Assembly (NCBI RefSeq): GCF_019112545.1
Contig: NW_025064880.1
Coordinates: 867,844 to 931,843, forward strand
Direction of reading: 5' to 3'
DNA from: Guyanagaster necrorhizus
Taxonomy: Eukaryota > Basidiomycota > Agaricomycetes > Agaricales > Physalacriaceae
Length of the DNA: 64,000 nucleotides
Of this stretch, positions 24,418 through 37,100 are shown piece by piece (the first letter of the stretch is position 1; the number at the start of each line of letters is the position of its first letter). Under the pieces are notes generated by a model. That model was not told the origin of the DNA. It made no database searches and saw nothing but the letters and a program-made list of their open reading frames with translations. The position numbers and the translations under genes are program-made.

Positions 24418-24955
24418 ATGCTTGGCCCACTGAGTTTTTCGCTGGCGCCGTATGTCAGGTCATCCAAGATGCTCTCCAAATGGCTCACGCCCTTTGCTTC
24501 TTGGTACAACGAAACTGCTGGGTACAAGAAGTACGGCTTCAAATACGACGATCTCTGTGCGTCTCAAGTTTATTTACTCCTGCTCTATACTAATGTTGCC
24601 TAGTGATTGAGGAGCGTGAGGACGTCCAACGTGTATGTGCTGTATTGCCTTAGTATAGGGCAAAAATGAATTCGAACTTTCCTTCTTCAGGCCCTTGGTC
24701 GCCTGACACCTCGCGAGCAAAATGACCGTGCTTTCCGTATCAAGCGTGCTTCTCACACCAGCGTTTTGCACAGGCCACTTCCCAAGGAAGAATGGACGTC
24801 AACTGAGGAGGTGTGTCTCTTCAAACTTCCCCTCAACGTCTTAATTCACGTCGGTATCACAGGATGTTCGCTACCTCGCCCCGCACGTCGAAGAGGTTGT
24901 AAAAGAGGACAAGGAGAGAGCCTACTGGGATCATCTTGCTGTCACAAGGAAATAG
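24418..24955 (+). CDS. QCR7: Cytochrome bc1 complex subunit 7 (QCR7/UQCRB-like)
   Basis: This is a small matrix-side subunit of respiratory complex III needed for assembly around cytochrome b. The start at 24418 gives MLGPLSFSLAPYVRSSKML, then WYNETAGYKKYGFKYDDL, the family signature. Introns follow at about 24558-24602, 24634-24690 and 24811-24863. The downstream exons read IEEREDVQRALGRLTPREQ, RIKRASHTSVLHRPLPKEEW and DVRYLAPHVEEVVKEDKER, ending YWDHLAVTRK. The length of about 126 residues is typical. It is divergent from the NDP kinase (151 bp between start codons) and convergent with transketolase (about 107 bp between stops). Confidence 0.92.
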
Positions 24956-25061
24956 TCATGATAGACTTATATACTTCAATGTCCACCTCAGGAATTGCAT
25001 CTATTCTTTATTTCTACAGGTCCTATCTAAGATAAGCAAACTTCTCATCACTCCCTACGCA

Positions 25062-27888
25062 TTACAATGTGAAAGCTCTAACGAGGGGCGAAACAACTTC
25101 ACCACCTTTCTGCTTGTAAAACTCGACTACTTTCTTGCCAACAGAAGCAATGTCTGGCAAATAGTTAGACTCCGTTGTATATAACGGACGCGGCCGTAAA
25201 CTCACTGGATCCAGTGATACCAAACTTCTCGTACACTTTCTGGTAAGGACCAGAAGCACCCCACCCTGGCAGGCCGTATTGCTAAAAAAAAAAAAACATG
25301 CCATTCAACTCTGTAGGTCACCAGAGAATAACGAAGGTCATACCTCATGACTGTATTTCTGCCATCCAGCAGTCTTCACGGATTATTTAGCATGGCGTTG
25401 ATGTAGAGGGTGACAAACTTACCGAGAGCGCTTCGAGAGAGAGAATGGGAGCACCGCTCCTCAAGACACTCAGTCTATATTCCTCGGGCTGTTGATCAAA
25501 GACAAGCCAGCATGGCAAGCTGACAACCCGGGTTTTGATACCCTCAGCGCCAAGCTTTGCGGCAGCATCCAACGCAATAGTGACTTCACTACCAGAGCTG
25601 ACGATAGTGAGGGCTTCATTGCTCTCCTCCTGAACGACATAACCTCCACGCACGGCCTTCTCAATGGTCGAACTCGCAAGGTTGGGAAGGTTCTGACGAG
25701 ATAGAGACAAGATTGAAGGTGTCGATTTGGATGTAATAGCAACATAGTAGGCTGCTGAAGTCTCATTTCCATCTGCAGGTCTCCAGAATGCCAAGTTGGG
25801 GGTCGCTCTGAAGTGAATGGCAGTCTCAATCGGCTGATGGGTAGGCCCGTCTTCACCGAGACCAATGGAATCGTGGGTAGCTACAAATAGTGAATAAAGA
25901 ATGCACACGTGAAACGTATGTAAAGTACGTACCAACCCAGATAACACGGTGCCCACTCAAAGCAGACAGCCTAACCGCACCGGCGGCGTAAGAAACAAAG
26001 TTCTAAGAGGTGTGACAGTTAGGCGGACATGAGACGCGTCCGTTATAACTCACCAAGAAAGTCGCAACAAAAGGAACAATGCCACCATATGCCGCCAGTC
26101 CGTTCGCGATGGCACCCATGCCATGCTCCCGAACGCCGTAACGAATATACGTACCGGCATAGGAACCCAGACCAGTGCTGGGTGGTTGGAAATCAACAGT
26201 ACCCTTAACCTTGGTCAAGTTGCTTCCGGTGAGATCTGCAGATCCACCGAGGAGGTCAGGGAAAGAGGGTGTAATGGCGGTAAGGACGATTTCGGAGAGT
26301 TTACGAGAGGCCTGTGCAGCGTCAGTGGGTTGATACACAGGCAAGCTCGTCTCCCAGCCTTCGGGGAGCCTGCCCTCAATACGTCTGGTAAGCTCGGCAT
26401 ATTCTTTCGGGTACTGCTGGCCGTAGTTAGCAAGGGAGGAATTCCAATTTTGTTGCAGAGCCGCGCCTCGCTTCGCGACTTCTTCGTAGGCAAAGTATGT
26501 CTCCTGAGGGACGTAGAAGGTTTGATCAGAGGGGAAGCCGAACTTCGTCTTCAAAGAGACAATGTCATCAGCCTTGAGGGCTGGGGAACGTGTGAGGTTA
26601 AAAAAGTGCAGTAACCAGAATAACGTACGTGATCCATGAACACCATGTGTGCCCTGAACCTTGGAGCCGAATCCGATGGTCGTCTTCAGTTTGATGATCG
26701 TGGGCTTGTTCTTTTCTTGACGCGCTTCAGCAATGGAGTTGTAGATTCCAGCCAAGTCGCTGCATTACAGTCAGGACAAATCCAGCTGTATAGAGCGGTT
26801 AATACTCACCTGTCACCATTGTCGACGTGCAACACCTGCCATCCGTATGAAAGGAATCGCTGTTCCACGTTTTCAGTGAAGGCGACCGCAGTGTCACCAT
26901 CAATGGAGATATCTAATGATCAGGATTGAATACGTCATGAGATTTAGAAATTAGCATGCATACGGTTGTCATCATAAATCTGGTAACGAGCGCGATGAGG
27001 CGAAAGGGAATGAAGAAAAAGACCAACACTCACTACAATCAGATTTCCAAGCTGGAGATGACCGGCGAGACTGGCAGCTTCACTGGCAACACCTTCCATC
27101 AAGCAGCCGTCGCCACAGAATACTATTTAACGGTGAGATTAGTTTCCGTCCTCAGCGTAGAGTGACGTGCCATAGGTGTAGTTGTTGATCAAGTCGAAAC
27201 CATCCTTGTTGTACACAGCAGCAAGATGGGCCTGAGCGATTGCTAAACCCACACCATTTCCGAAACCCTGACCAAGAGGTCCGGTAGTTACCTCAATACC
27301 TGGCAAAAACAATAAGTATGGCTTGTATATGTAACAGGAAGCATGGCATACCGTCGGTGTGGCCAGCCTCCGGATGACCGGGCGTCAGCGAATCAAGCTG
27401 TCGGAATGCTTTGAGATCGTCCATCGACAGCTTGTAGCCCATCAGATGCAGAAGGATATATTGGAGAGCACATCTAATGAGTTCGTAGGATCATTAGACT
27501 CTGGAGGATAAAGGTATCTACTCACGCATGACTACGGATACGCGATCAGTAAAGTATCTAACAGCGACGAAGGTACTAACCCATTTGACAACACGAATCG
27601 ATCGCGATTGAACCACTTGGAGTCCTTGGGATTAGCATTGAAGAAGCTGGATTTGAATCAAATAGACGAAGATCAACTGCGTGTACTCTACGCACCGAGA
27701 GAACAAGACGTGGGCTACGGGAGCCATGCCCATAGGAGCACCTGCGCGACAAGTGAAGAGCTGGCAACTAAGAAGAACGGTGAAGGCGTACCAGGATGCC
27801 CAGAGTTGGCCTTGCCAACAACATCCGCTGAAAGGGTACGGATGGTAGCGATGGACACGTCGTCAAACTGGCTGGGGACGAAGGTCAT
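25062..27888 (-). CDS. TKL1: Transketolase
   Basis: This is a thiamine-diphosphate enzyme of the non-oxidative pentose phosphate pathway, cytosolic. It begins [33 protein letters not shown]. Next come [34 protein letters not shown], then [48 protein letters not shown] and [11 protein letters not shown] (ThDP-binding GDG motif). The middle includes [19 protein letters not shown] and the pyrimidine domain [12 protein letters not shown] with [19 protein letters not shown]. The C-terminus ends [19 protein letters not shown]. At least ten introns are present. One exon is only 6 nt (27526-27531), and one intron appears to be GC-AG (27123-27170). The gene ends near QCR7; its upstream region (27889-28612) is presumed promoter. 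Confidence 0.93.
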
Positions 27889-28612
27889 TGTGGTACAGGA
27901 GAAAAATGGGGATCGTAGTGACAAATAATATTAATATTGGCTGACCCGAGGTTCGGTAATTTACTACGTACTCTTTTCCAAACTAGCCTATTTGCCGCCA
28001 AAAATATCCTCTCATCTATCCATTATTTCGAGCGGATTTACACGAATTTATCGCCTTCCACGGCTTTTCGGCTTCTTGTAGCGGCCATTTATGTACCCGG
28101 ATTCTCCTGCCTCCCTCGGCAACTGCCGGCAAAGCTCTCTGAAACTATTCAAAATACCGGTTAACAATGCACCCTCAATTATCGGATAGGAAAATAAGTT
28201 CGCGTCTTCCTTTTCACCTTGAGCGAATTCATTCATTCTGTGGTAGTCTGTAAGGACTTCATCCAGGCCCTCGAGCAGTGTCATTCGAGCTTTATCGCAA
28301 GGATGTCTGGTTATTGTAATAGGGAAGCAGATGAATTGAATGCGTGTCTCCGTAAAGAGGTGCGCAAATTGACTGGTTTTGTTCTCACCTTCGTTTTTAG
28401 TAACTGTCCTTCCAGCGGGTTGCACGTACGGCTAGCAATAGAGAACAGGCGAAAGTTCGTCAAGCCAAGAGAGAGCAGAGCATGAAGGAATTCTACGATG
28501 ATGAAATCTGAAATCTCTTGTTCTGCGCTATTCACATACATGCTATACGTCGTATATGAATATATGATCTCTGGCTGCACTTGTTCATATGCCAACATTT
28601 CATATTTCAAGG
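27889..28612. other. Intergenic region, 0.7 kb
   Basis: This lies between the transketolase start and the alpha-xylosidase stop, both on the minus strand, so it should hold the transketolase promoter and the alpha-xylosidase 3' UTR. Open frames here have no recognisable homology. Confidence 0.55.
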
Positions 28613-31600
28613 TTACATGATGCATATGACTTCTTTCGGTTGTCCGTCCAACTTCAGCCCTACGAAATTGCTACGCTCCTCTATTTTTGCTCCCCCTACC
28701 ACACTCTTGACAGTCGCTCCTTCTTCGTGTATTCCCAGGAGCGCAATGTCGCATTCTCCCTCTTGTACCTCAAAGCGAAGGCCTGTACTCGTCCTCTCGG
28801 CAGTAATAATGGCTGCTGCTTGGGTGCCGTGCTGAGCGGGCAAACTGGCTTGCAAAGTCTGCCCTTCAAGCAGCTCATACACGTTGACACTAATACATTG
28901 CGTGTAGTTATAATCGGGCCGACCAATCCCCTTAGGGCCGGTGGCAAGAATAGTACCGGGACGAATCCACAGCGGTATCTCGTCGAGGGGAACAAGTTCC
29001 CGTACCCAAAGTGGCCCCTGGATGGTCCTAAACTGGTCCCAATAATATGTCCAACGGCCCGCAGGAACGTAATAGACTGATTCCTCCTCAACCGGGACAA
29101 ACACAGGAGCAACCAAGAGGGAAGGACCGAGCATGTACTGGCGGTCCAGCCATTGCGTCGTAGGATCGTCCGGAAATTCCATGAACATGGCCCGTTGCAT
29201 CGGGTGGCCTTTGACATGAGCTTGAATAGCCTATGGGAATAACCGTGTTATGAAGACGACACCATGATTTGAATAATTTCCATACCAAGTCATATAGGTA
29301 AGGCATTAACTGGTGCTTCGCATCCAAGAACCGCGACATACTTTTAGCAGCAGCTTCACCGTAGCTCCATGGCACACGATATGATGAGGACCCATGCAGT
29401 CGGGAATGGGAAGAGAACAACCCAAACGCAACCCATCGTTGATATAACTCAGCCGGGGGATGTCCCTGTGATCGATGAGCCAATGTCAAATCTAGCGGTT
29501 AATCTCGGCCTTACCTCGAAACCTCCAATATCATGAGAAGCAAAAGCAAAGCCGGACAGTGTCAGAGATAGACATCCCCGGATGGTTTCCGCCATGGCCT
29601 CGTAAGATGACTCACAGTCGCCACCCCAATGCACAGGGAAACTGTCAAGGTACTATGTCAATGGAAAGTAGCACGTAGGATTGTAAGGACCAACCGCTGC
29701 CCTCCTGCAAACGATGCTCTAGCAAATAGCACCGCTTCTCCCTCTCCAAATCGCTCTTTCAGAATATTGAAAACAAGTTCGTTATAGATAATGGAATACA
29801 TGTTGTGCGTTCTCATGGGATCAGATCCATCATGGTAGATAATGGAGGCATAAGGAATGCGTTCGCCTAGGAAAGTATAAGTGGTCAAAGATCGATGTGC
29901 CTTGAGAGTTTTGTTTACCAAAGTCGGTCTACCAGAGTCATTAGTATCGTGAGGTTGAGAAGTTGCAAAAAACCAACTTTGAAACAGTCGACACCAAGAT
30001 CAAGTAATGCCTCAAGCTTTCCTTTGTACCAGTCCCCTGCCGCCGGATTTGTGAAGTCTACAACGGCAAGCCCTAATATCTCCGACTCAGTGCACTCAGC
30101 AGCATAGAACTAAGTAGAGCTTACCAGGCTGCCAAAGGTCCCATCTATACGAGGTAGTTTCTATCAGTTGTATAAGTAGAGTGGATCATGATGCTTGCTG
30201 CCAAGGTGTCCCATCTTTTCGTTTGATGAAAAACCCGCCTTGAACGCCCTCCTGAAAGATTGGGGAGAGTTGAGAGATGTATGGATTGACTATAAGAATG
30301 AGAATCAGTTGGCGCCATTTACATTGTAGTGATGAACATACTCCAGAGACATATCTTCACCCCGTATTTATGTTTGATCTCAGAAAGGTACGCCTTAGGG
30401 TCGGGAAAATTATCGGGGTCAAAGGTGAATGAGCACCTAAGTATTCCTTAGGACGGACGGGTATTCAAAATGTACGAAAGCCTACCACTCATATTGCTTC
30501 ATCCAGAAACAGTCTAAATGGAACACTCTGACGGGGCATTGACGTTCCCGCATCCCTTGAAGGAAACCAGAGACTGTTTTGCTGGAGTATGATGTCAAAA
30601 ATGATGTGGAAAGCCAGAGGCCGAAAGTCCAGCTGGGGAGGATTCTAGAAACCAGGGCAAGTTCAGGACAGAAATATTACGACACTTTCGGAAGCCTACG
30701 CAGGACGTCCAGTCATCCTAGTGTATCGTTCCAAAATCTGCGATCATGCATTGTTGAGAGGTTCTAACAAAGCAGAAAGACACTAACTTCCAATGGAGTC
30801 TCCCCGTATATGACGAAGAACTCCAAATCGCTGCTTGCGACAGAGATTCCGACCCGCGAAACTTTCTCACTCCCTACTTCAACTTCAACTTCACCGGGGT
30901 TGTTGATGAATATGCCATAGTTTCTGTTGGTTACGTAGAACGGAACAGACTTGTAGGCCTGATCACTAGAGGTTCCACCATCTGTCGAGATGTGATGGAT
31001 GAGCCGCATTGCATTTTCAAGAACAAGGACGATTTAGACTCTGACCTTGATTCCAAATCTTGATGGATTGGCCTGCCACAAACTGTTGACGGAGGAAGTG
31101 GAAAAATAATATAGCAAGTACTTGCCATTCTTGACGAAAGCGCCAAATTGTTCACCAAATCCATACACCAGTTCTCCAGGCGAAATGTTCAGTTCCGTGT
31201 GGAGATATCTCACGATGTCAGGTTTGGGCTCGGGATTTGGATTGGAGCTATAATCAGTCATCAGGCACGAGCTATTCGCAGCCGTGTTGAGGGTCCACTT
31301 CGAAGGGATGTCATAAATCGCCAAATACTTGTAACCCGACGAGGTCAATGTGCGACACTGAGATTTGAAGGTGACAGTGTATGGATTTTTGGTGACTACC
31401 GCGGTAAGCCCACCACTCGAAAGAGAGAAGGACTGGTCTGCTTTATCAAGTGTGGCTTTGGGGATGGGGGAGATATCGGGGAATAGAGGAATATTGGTGG
31501 TAGAATTGATAGTACTGAAGTGATCGATCTTCACGCCAACTACGCCTTCTGTCGGTGAATGAACATTGACGGTGAAGACCGGACCTGGAGAAATATTATT

Positions 31601-31791
31601 CATATTTTACTAGCCTAATAATGATACTAAAGCTGACCTGCTAGCGTGTCTCCTCTGTGCTTGATGGGCTTAGTCGCAACATGGAGGTCATATCCCAGAC
31701 CATCTGAAGTCGGCTGAACGTCGACAACCTGAAGTCCAAAGTATGGTTTGACACCGCTCTTCAGTAGCCAAAATCCGTCGTTAAACTTCAT
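28613..31791 (-). CDS. GH31 alpha-xylosidase, YicI type
   Basis: The enzyme cleaves alpha-linked xylose, for example from xyloglucan-derived isoprimeverose. The start [19 protein letters not shown] matches the start of the cytosolic bacterial YicI group, and no signal peptide is seen. Conserved blocks are [38 protein letters not shown], the nucleophile motif [45 protein letters not shown] (acid/base Asp in WGGDC), [29 protein letters not shown] and [17 protein letters not shown]. The C-terminal beta domain ends [12 protein letters not shown]. More than a dozen introns cut the gene. The nucleophile Asp sits on a 10-nt exon (29919-29928). The gene is divergent from the serine dehydratase, with 283 bp between starts. 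Extracellular digestion is unlikely; it probably acts on imported oligosaccharides. Confidence 0.9.
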
Positions 31792-32074
31792 ATTTGGGAA
31801 AGGAAGAATGGGATTTTTATCTTGACTCAGAGAACCTTGTACAAGTACCTCAGGCCTGAGTCTCACGGCCTCATCTCCGAGGAAAATCCGTATGTCAAGA
31901 CACATAATGTGACTAGGTGCAGAGCTTTGAATATTATTTCTGACGATTGTGTGCAAACTGATTCCACCGATCAGCATGCCAAATATATGGTAGGTCTTGA
32001 AAATTAAGTACACTCTCAATGAACAATTTTTCAGGGTTGATGATGAGCCGGTCCGACATACCGGCAGATGAGTC

Positions 32075-33437
32075 ATGAGAATGCACTTTGTCCACGTCTC
32101 GGTGGACCCAATGCCTGCTCCCCTTTGGAACGAAACCCCTCTCATAAGGTCCAATTACATATCAAGAAAGTTGGGTTGCAATGTGTATTTAAAACTCGAG
32201 GTTCGTCTGCATCTTTGGAAACTCCCGGAAAGTCTTATCGATACCACAGAACCTCCATCCGTCACATTCTTTCAAGTATAGAGGTTTGTCCCTCTTCGTT
32301 CAAAGAACAAAAGAGAAGCATGGTCCATTTGTACATCTTATCGTCGCATCCGGAGGAAACGCAGGCCTAGCTGGAGCCTGTGCAGCTAATGCCCTTGGCC
32401 TTCGCTGTACAGTCTACGTGCCTGAAGGTGTTGCAGAGCGAACTTTAGATCTACTTCAAGGGGAAAATGCCGAAACAATAGTAGTTGGAAAGATGTATGC
32501 TGAAGCGCTGGCTGCCGCTCAGAAAGTGATAGAAGCAGAAAAGAATGCGTGCGTGGAATTGTACAGGGACGTGTCGTCTAGTTCCTAACGCTATTGCAGG
32601 GTGATGGTTCCAGCATATGATGATCCGATGGTGTGGGAGGGACACGGATCGCTGGTTTCCGAGATATCGAGGCAACTGACTCCAAAACCGGACGCAATCT
32701 TTTGCAGTGTTGGTGGAGGTGGACTGCTGGGAGGTATCATTACCGGCTGCAAGGCGGCTGGTTGGGATGATGGTGAGTACTTATCAATGCGAAGGGGACG
32801 GTTCAAGAGATAAACTCGCCATACAGTGCCCGTCGTCGCTTTAGAGACCAGAGGATCCAATTGCTTTCATTACTCCATTGCTTTGAACCGCCAATCTTCC
32901 GGAAATTTTGCCAAAGTTCTTCCGTCGCATGTGAGCGCAGTTGAAGACAAGACAGAAAATGTCATGTTGGCTCATTTTAGTGAGTTCTCCTCGATGGCAT
33001 CTGGTTCGCTGGGCGCATCACAGCCGGCGGCCGGAGTAGTAAAGATGGCATTGACAAGAGAGGGAGGTATTACTTGTGTCAGTGTACCGGATGAATTGAG
33101 CATGCAAGCCTCCTATTTGTTCACTCGTGAGTAATTGAGTACTTATGCAAGACCATAATCTTGATGTTTAATCACAGGTGACCATAAAATTTTGGTAGAG
33201 CTGGCTTGTGCTACGACCCTTACCCCTGCATACAGTCCCACCTTGTTCAATAAACTCGTTCCAGGGCCGGCGAACTCGATGCAGGAAAGGACAGCCGTAT
33301 TCGTTGTCTGTGGTGGGTTCAAGGTTTCCCTTGGTGACATAGAACTTTACAAAAAAGTGGTTGAGAAGAACAAAGCTGGTGGCTGGGAAGTATCGATCAA
33401 CGAAGGAGAAAAATTGATAGTTGAGAAACAAGCATGA
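32075..33437 (+). CDS. L-serine/L-threonine dehydratase (PLP-dependent, CHA1-like)
   Basis: This PLP enzyme deaminates serine (and possibly threonine) to a 2-oxo acid and ammonia. The N-terminal block is APLWNETPLIRSNYISRKLG. After an intron (about 32203-32250) comes LHPSHSFKYRGLSLFVQR, with the Schiff-base Lys in SFKYRG. Further features are VASGGNAGLAGACAANALG (phosphate-contacting SGGNAG), VMVPAYDDPMVWEGHGSLV and SVGGGGLLGGIITG, the Gly-rich PLP phosphate cup. The C-terminus carries ASQPAAGVVKMALTR and VFVVCGGFKVSLGDIEL. Introns include 32549-32599, 32774-32825 and 33129-33177. The length, about 345 residues, is that of the short catabolic eukaryotic form without an ACT domain. Serine racemase is related, so substrate range is inferred. 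Confidence 0.87.
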
Positions 33438-33540
33438 GCGTGTATTTTGATTGCAGTGACAATGACATACAACTAGAAGCCATCTGAGTGTGTCTATATG
33501 GAGCCATACTAGTTGACTCACGACAGATGGGTCCATGCAA

Positions 33541-33896
33541 TTAAGAATCATCATTACTTCTTGCTCGAGCAGAGGTGATCCGGTCAGCCTTAATTTGCGC
33601 TAATTGCTCCCGTAAAAGCTTTTGCTCGGTAGGGATTTCCTTGACATATAAATTGGTATCTTTTCATGAAGCTGAGTGAGTACAGAGCCACACCTTTTGT
33701 ACAGTTGGGGGAAACAGCTTATCCTTGTACTGGGAGGACTCAGTGTCGTAGAGTGAGAGAAACAAAGCAGCTGAAGAGAGCTCACTGGAAGGACATTGTT
33801 TCGATACCAAGAAGGATCTCCAAAGTGAACGAGAGCCCATATCGGCACAAAAAGGTAGACAGAAAACTTGAATATTTCGAGATTTGGGCCAGCCAT
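33541..33896 (-). CDS. PET100: PET100-like cytochrome c oxidase assembly factor
   Basis: Pet100 is a small inner-membrane protein needed for assembly of complex IV. Exon 1 encodes MAGPNLEIFKFSVYLFVPI, then WALVHFGDPSWYRNNVLP; it has the family's N-terminal membrane span and the conserved GDPxWY block. Exon 2 is YKDKLFPPTVQK. Exon 3 is a charged tail, LYVKEIPTEQKLLREQLAQ then IKADRITSARARSNDDS. The length of about 87 residues fits the family. It lies divergent from the formin gene with 222 bp between start codons. Confidence 0.85.
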
Positions 33897-34118
33897 GGTG
33901 GTGGCGGCTGTGGACGTGCTTGGGGGTGATGATCAACAAGGCATTACAACACGACACCCTAGTCACGGTATCACCAGTATTTCATTTATTATTACCATTC
34001 GCTGTTCTGCTTCACGATTTACCGAATGTCGGTACGGCCCACCTGATCTTCTGTGTTTTCCTTCCGTACCTCGTCGGACGAGGTTCTCATTCTTTCTCTT
34101 CCTTCCAACTCATCTCGA

Positions 34119-37100
34119 ATGGACAGCATTTTTGGCCGCAGGAAGACGAAGCCTCGTCAATCATCGATATCTTCTACCCAGGAACTCAGCGAGAGCTCCG
34201 TTCCCTATGATAAGTTAGGGCCTCCGCCCAGTTCACCCCTTCCTGTGGGCACTGTTTCGCAAGGGCTCCGTGGGGCACCATATATCTCGGCACCCATCAC
34301 TAATCCAACGCTAACCTCCAATGGCACCGAATTCAACAAGTTTGGCATGACCCGTAGTAGGGCCGGTGGAGACAGAGGAAACGAAGATCATGGTTTGGGC
34401 TCACCCAGTACCTTCTCAGTTTCAGACTCTTCCACCTTGTATAACGATTCTGTTGGATCCTCGTCCGGGAGCAAGCTTTACACACCTCAAACAACCCGTA
34501 TGCGTCGCAGTGAAGCATCCTCATCTTCGGGTCACATGCTTGACTTTGGTCAGTTTCCTGCGAATGGCTATGCACCCATGCCAGCCTCAGCGTCCACTGT
34601 GACCATGCGCCCAATGTCTTCCGCCACAACACGGTCAGAAGGCACAAGACACTCCAAATACTCATCCCTTTCCTCTGAAGGGGCTCCTCTCAATCATTTC
34701 TATCATCCTCATCGGCATAACAATCCAGATGATATACAGTTTTCTCGGCCGGATACTGACGAGGAGATCGAAGCACTATTCGATAATGTCAAACGCACTC
34801 GAGATCTTGCGGACATGCCGAATCTCTCCATTGATCAGAAATGGCATATGGTATATAATGACTGGCAAATTCGACGGAAAGAGGAGAAGCAGAGAGACGA
34901 TCAAGCGCGAAGGCAGACAGAGTTAGGACAACCTTCTATAATGCGCGAAACGCCAGAGTGGTACATCCAAAAGTTTCTGAATAAGAGCATCACGCCAAAG
35001 CAAGCTGGAAGTCTGCAAGTATCACTGCGTAGTTTAGAGCTAAGGTCTGTTCAATTTTGCTACCCTAGGATCGACGGTGTACTAATATTGGAGCAGCTGG
35101 TTTCAGCACTTCATTTCTATACAAGGAACATCGGTCCTGGCACAGACACTTATGCACATTAGTCGCAAGGGTTCGTCAAGGTGCGTTAACCGAACCTGGA
35201 TGTACTAGTGACCTGACAGTGATTTAGAGGAGAGAACGACATTAATCTTGAATATGAAATCGTCAAATGCCTCAAGCGAATCTTTAACAACTCCGTAGGT
35301 GGTATATATACAATTCCGAAAGTTGAGCTAATTAAAGAGGTAGTCAGCGACAGCAGAGGCACTGACGCACAACTTGATCGTAACACAAGTCGCGTCCTCC
35401 CTCAATACTCCTCATATCCCCACGCGAAGGCTGCTGTTGGACTTGCTTTCATTCCTGACCTACTGGCATGATGGTCAGGCGCACATGCTTGTTGTCGCCG
35501 CTTTGGAAACCCTCAGTTCTTCAAATAATGAGAGTGGGGGACCATATGATTATTGGTTCAAATCAATGGAGCAGTCTCTCTCTGGACGAGGCAAGATGGG
35601 TAGTTTGGTTGGTGCAAGCGAAGACGTCAGAAAGGCGGGTGGTCTTGAAAGTAATCTTAATGAATACGCTGTAAGTGTATCCTAGCGATTGCATTGGTTT
35701 TTACTAATGGTACACAGTTATCGAACTTGATACTTCTTGGAGGTGTCCTCTACTTCGTAGATGATCTGGATCTCAGGCTTCACCATCGTTCGCAAATGGA
35801 GGCTGCTGGATTACATCGCATTCTTGAGCTCTGCCGAAATTTCAACGTTCCAGCTATTGACAAGCAATTGCTGCTCCTGCAAAAATCTTTAGATGAGGAC
35901 GAACAGAAACTCCGCGAACGGCTGGATCAAGAGATTTTACGCGACCTTACTAACCCTTTGGACGTTTACAATGCAATTTATGCCAAGTTGCAAGAAAGTA
36001 AAGCCCGAGACTATTTCTTGTCTATGATGCAGCATTTACTGCTGATTCGAGAGGAAGGTCCGCCGATGGTGCACTATTACCAGCTTCTCGACTCGCTAGT
36101 GACCGATGTTGTAATGGACAAGAAGCTGGCCGGCGCCGAGCAGCGTTTTGGACACTCAGTGGAACGCATCATAGCGCAATTTAACGAAGCTGACCGTTAC
36201 CAAACTGTCGAGGATGAAGCAAACAAGGCTCGTGCGGAAGCATTACGTTTGAAGCTGGAGAAAGAGGCTCTGGAAGATGAGATTTCTCAAGGTCATGACG
36301 GCCTAGTTGGGCAGCTGAAAGAACAGCTGGCGCGCGCTGAACAGAAGTTGCATGTCTCTCGGGAAACAACAACCCGGCTCCAAGGCCAGCTTGCCACTCA
36401 GAAGTCCGGATATGAGCAGACCATTGCCCAGCTAGAATGGCAGATCATGGAATTGTTCAAGATGTTGAAGGAGGTCGGCCACGGCATCGAGACCATCGTA
36501 GACAATGGTGGTATGGATCGCAAGACTCTTGTGGAAACGCTTGAGAAACATTGGCAGCGGACCAAAACTATCGGTATTCTTGAAGGTCGAGACAGAAGGA
36601 ATCGCCGAAACAGTGGTTCTGGTGTAGGAGAGGACGACAACGACCACGAAGAAGATATGGATGCAACACCCCGTAAAAATGGATTGCGCCGCGGTTCAAA
36701 AGCCGTTCGTAAGGTGTCCAAGACCGGTGGGCCAAAATCTTCGGAAGACGGCAACGGAAGAGTCTCGCAGTTTATGGATGCAGACGATCAAGACGCAGAT
36801 GAGCAAATACAGCATCAACTGGCTGCTGGCGTCGTGATTGCAAGTGATGTGTTGGTCTTTATTGTGCTTATGCCTGATACCAGATCTGTAGTATTCTCCA
36901 AGGGAAAGTCAATTGTCGAGCTCAAGAAGTGCGCGAGGGTCACCAAGACGTACAGATAGACCCCTGTTAGGTCTAGGAACACCGTACAAGAGCAATAATC
37001 TTCTTTCGCCACATTTCGAAGATGTTGGGGAGTTAAGCGACCACTCTAACGTTAACGGTGAAGAGAGCGAGGGTGATCGGTCAGTCCGAGGATCACACAA

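Noticed and set aside
25274..25296. Poly-A run near the transketolase 3' end as a possible retroposed gene end
   Set aside because: It lies inside an intron on the minus strand, where it is simply a polypyrimidine tract before the acceptor.
22265..31791. The region as a secondary metabolite gene cluster
   Set aside because: No PKS, NRPS, terpene cyclase or P450 is present; QCR7, NDP kinase and transketolase are housekeeping genes.
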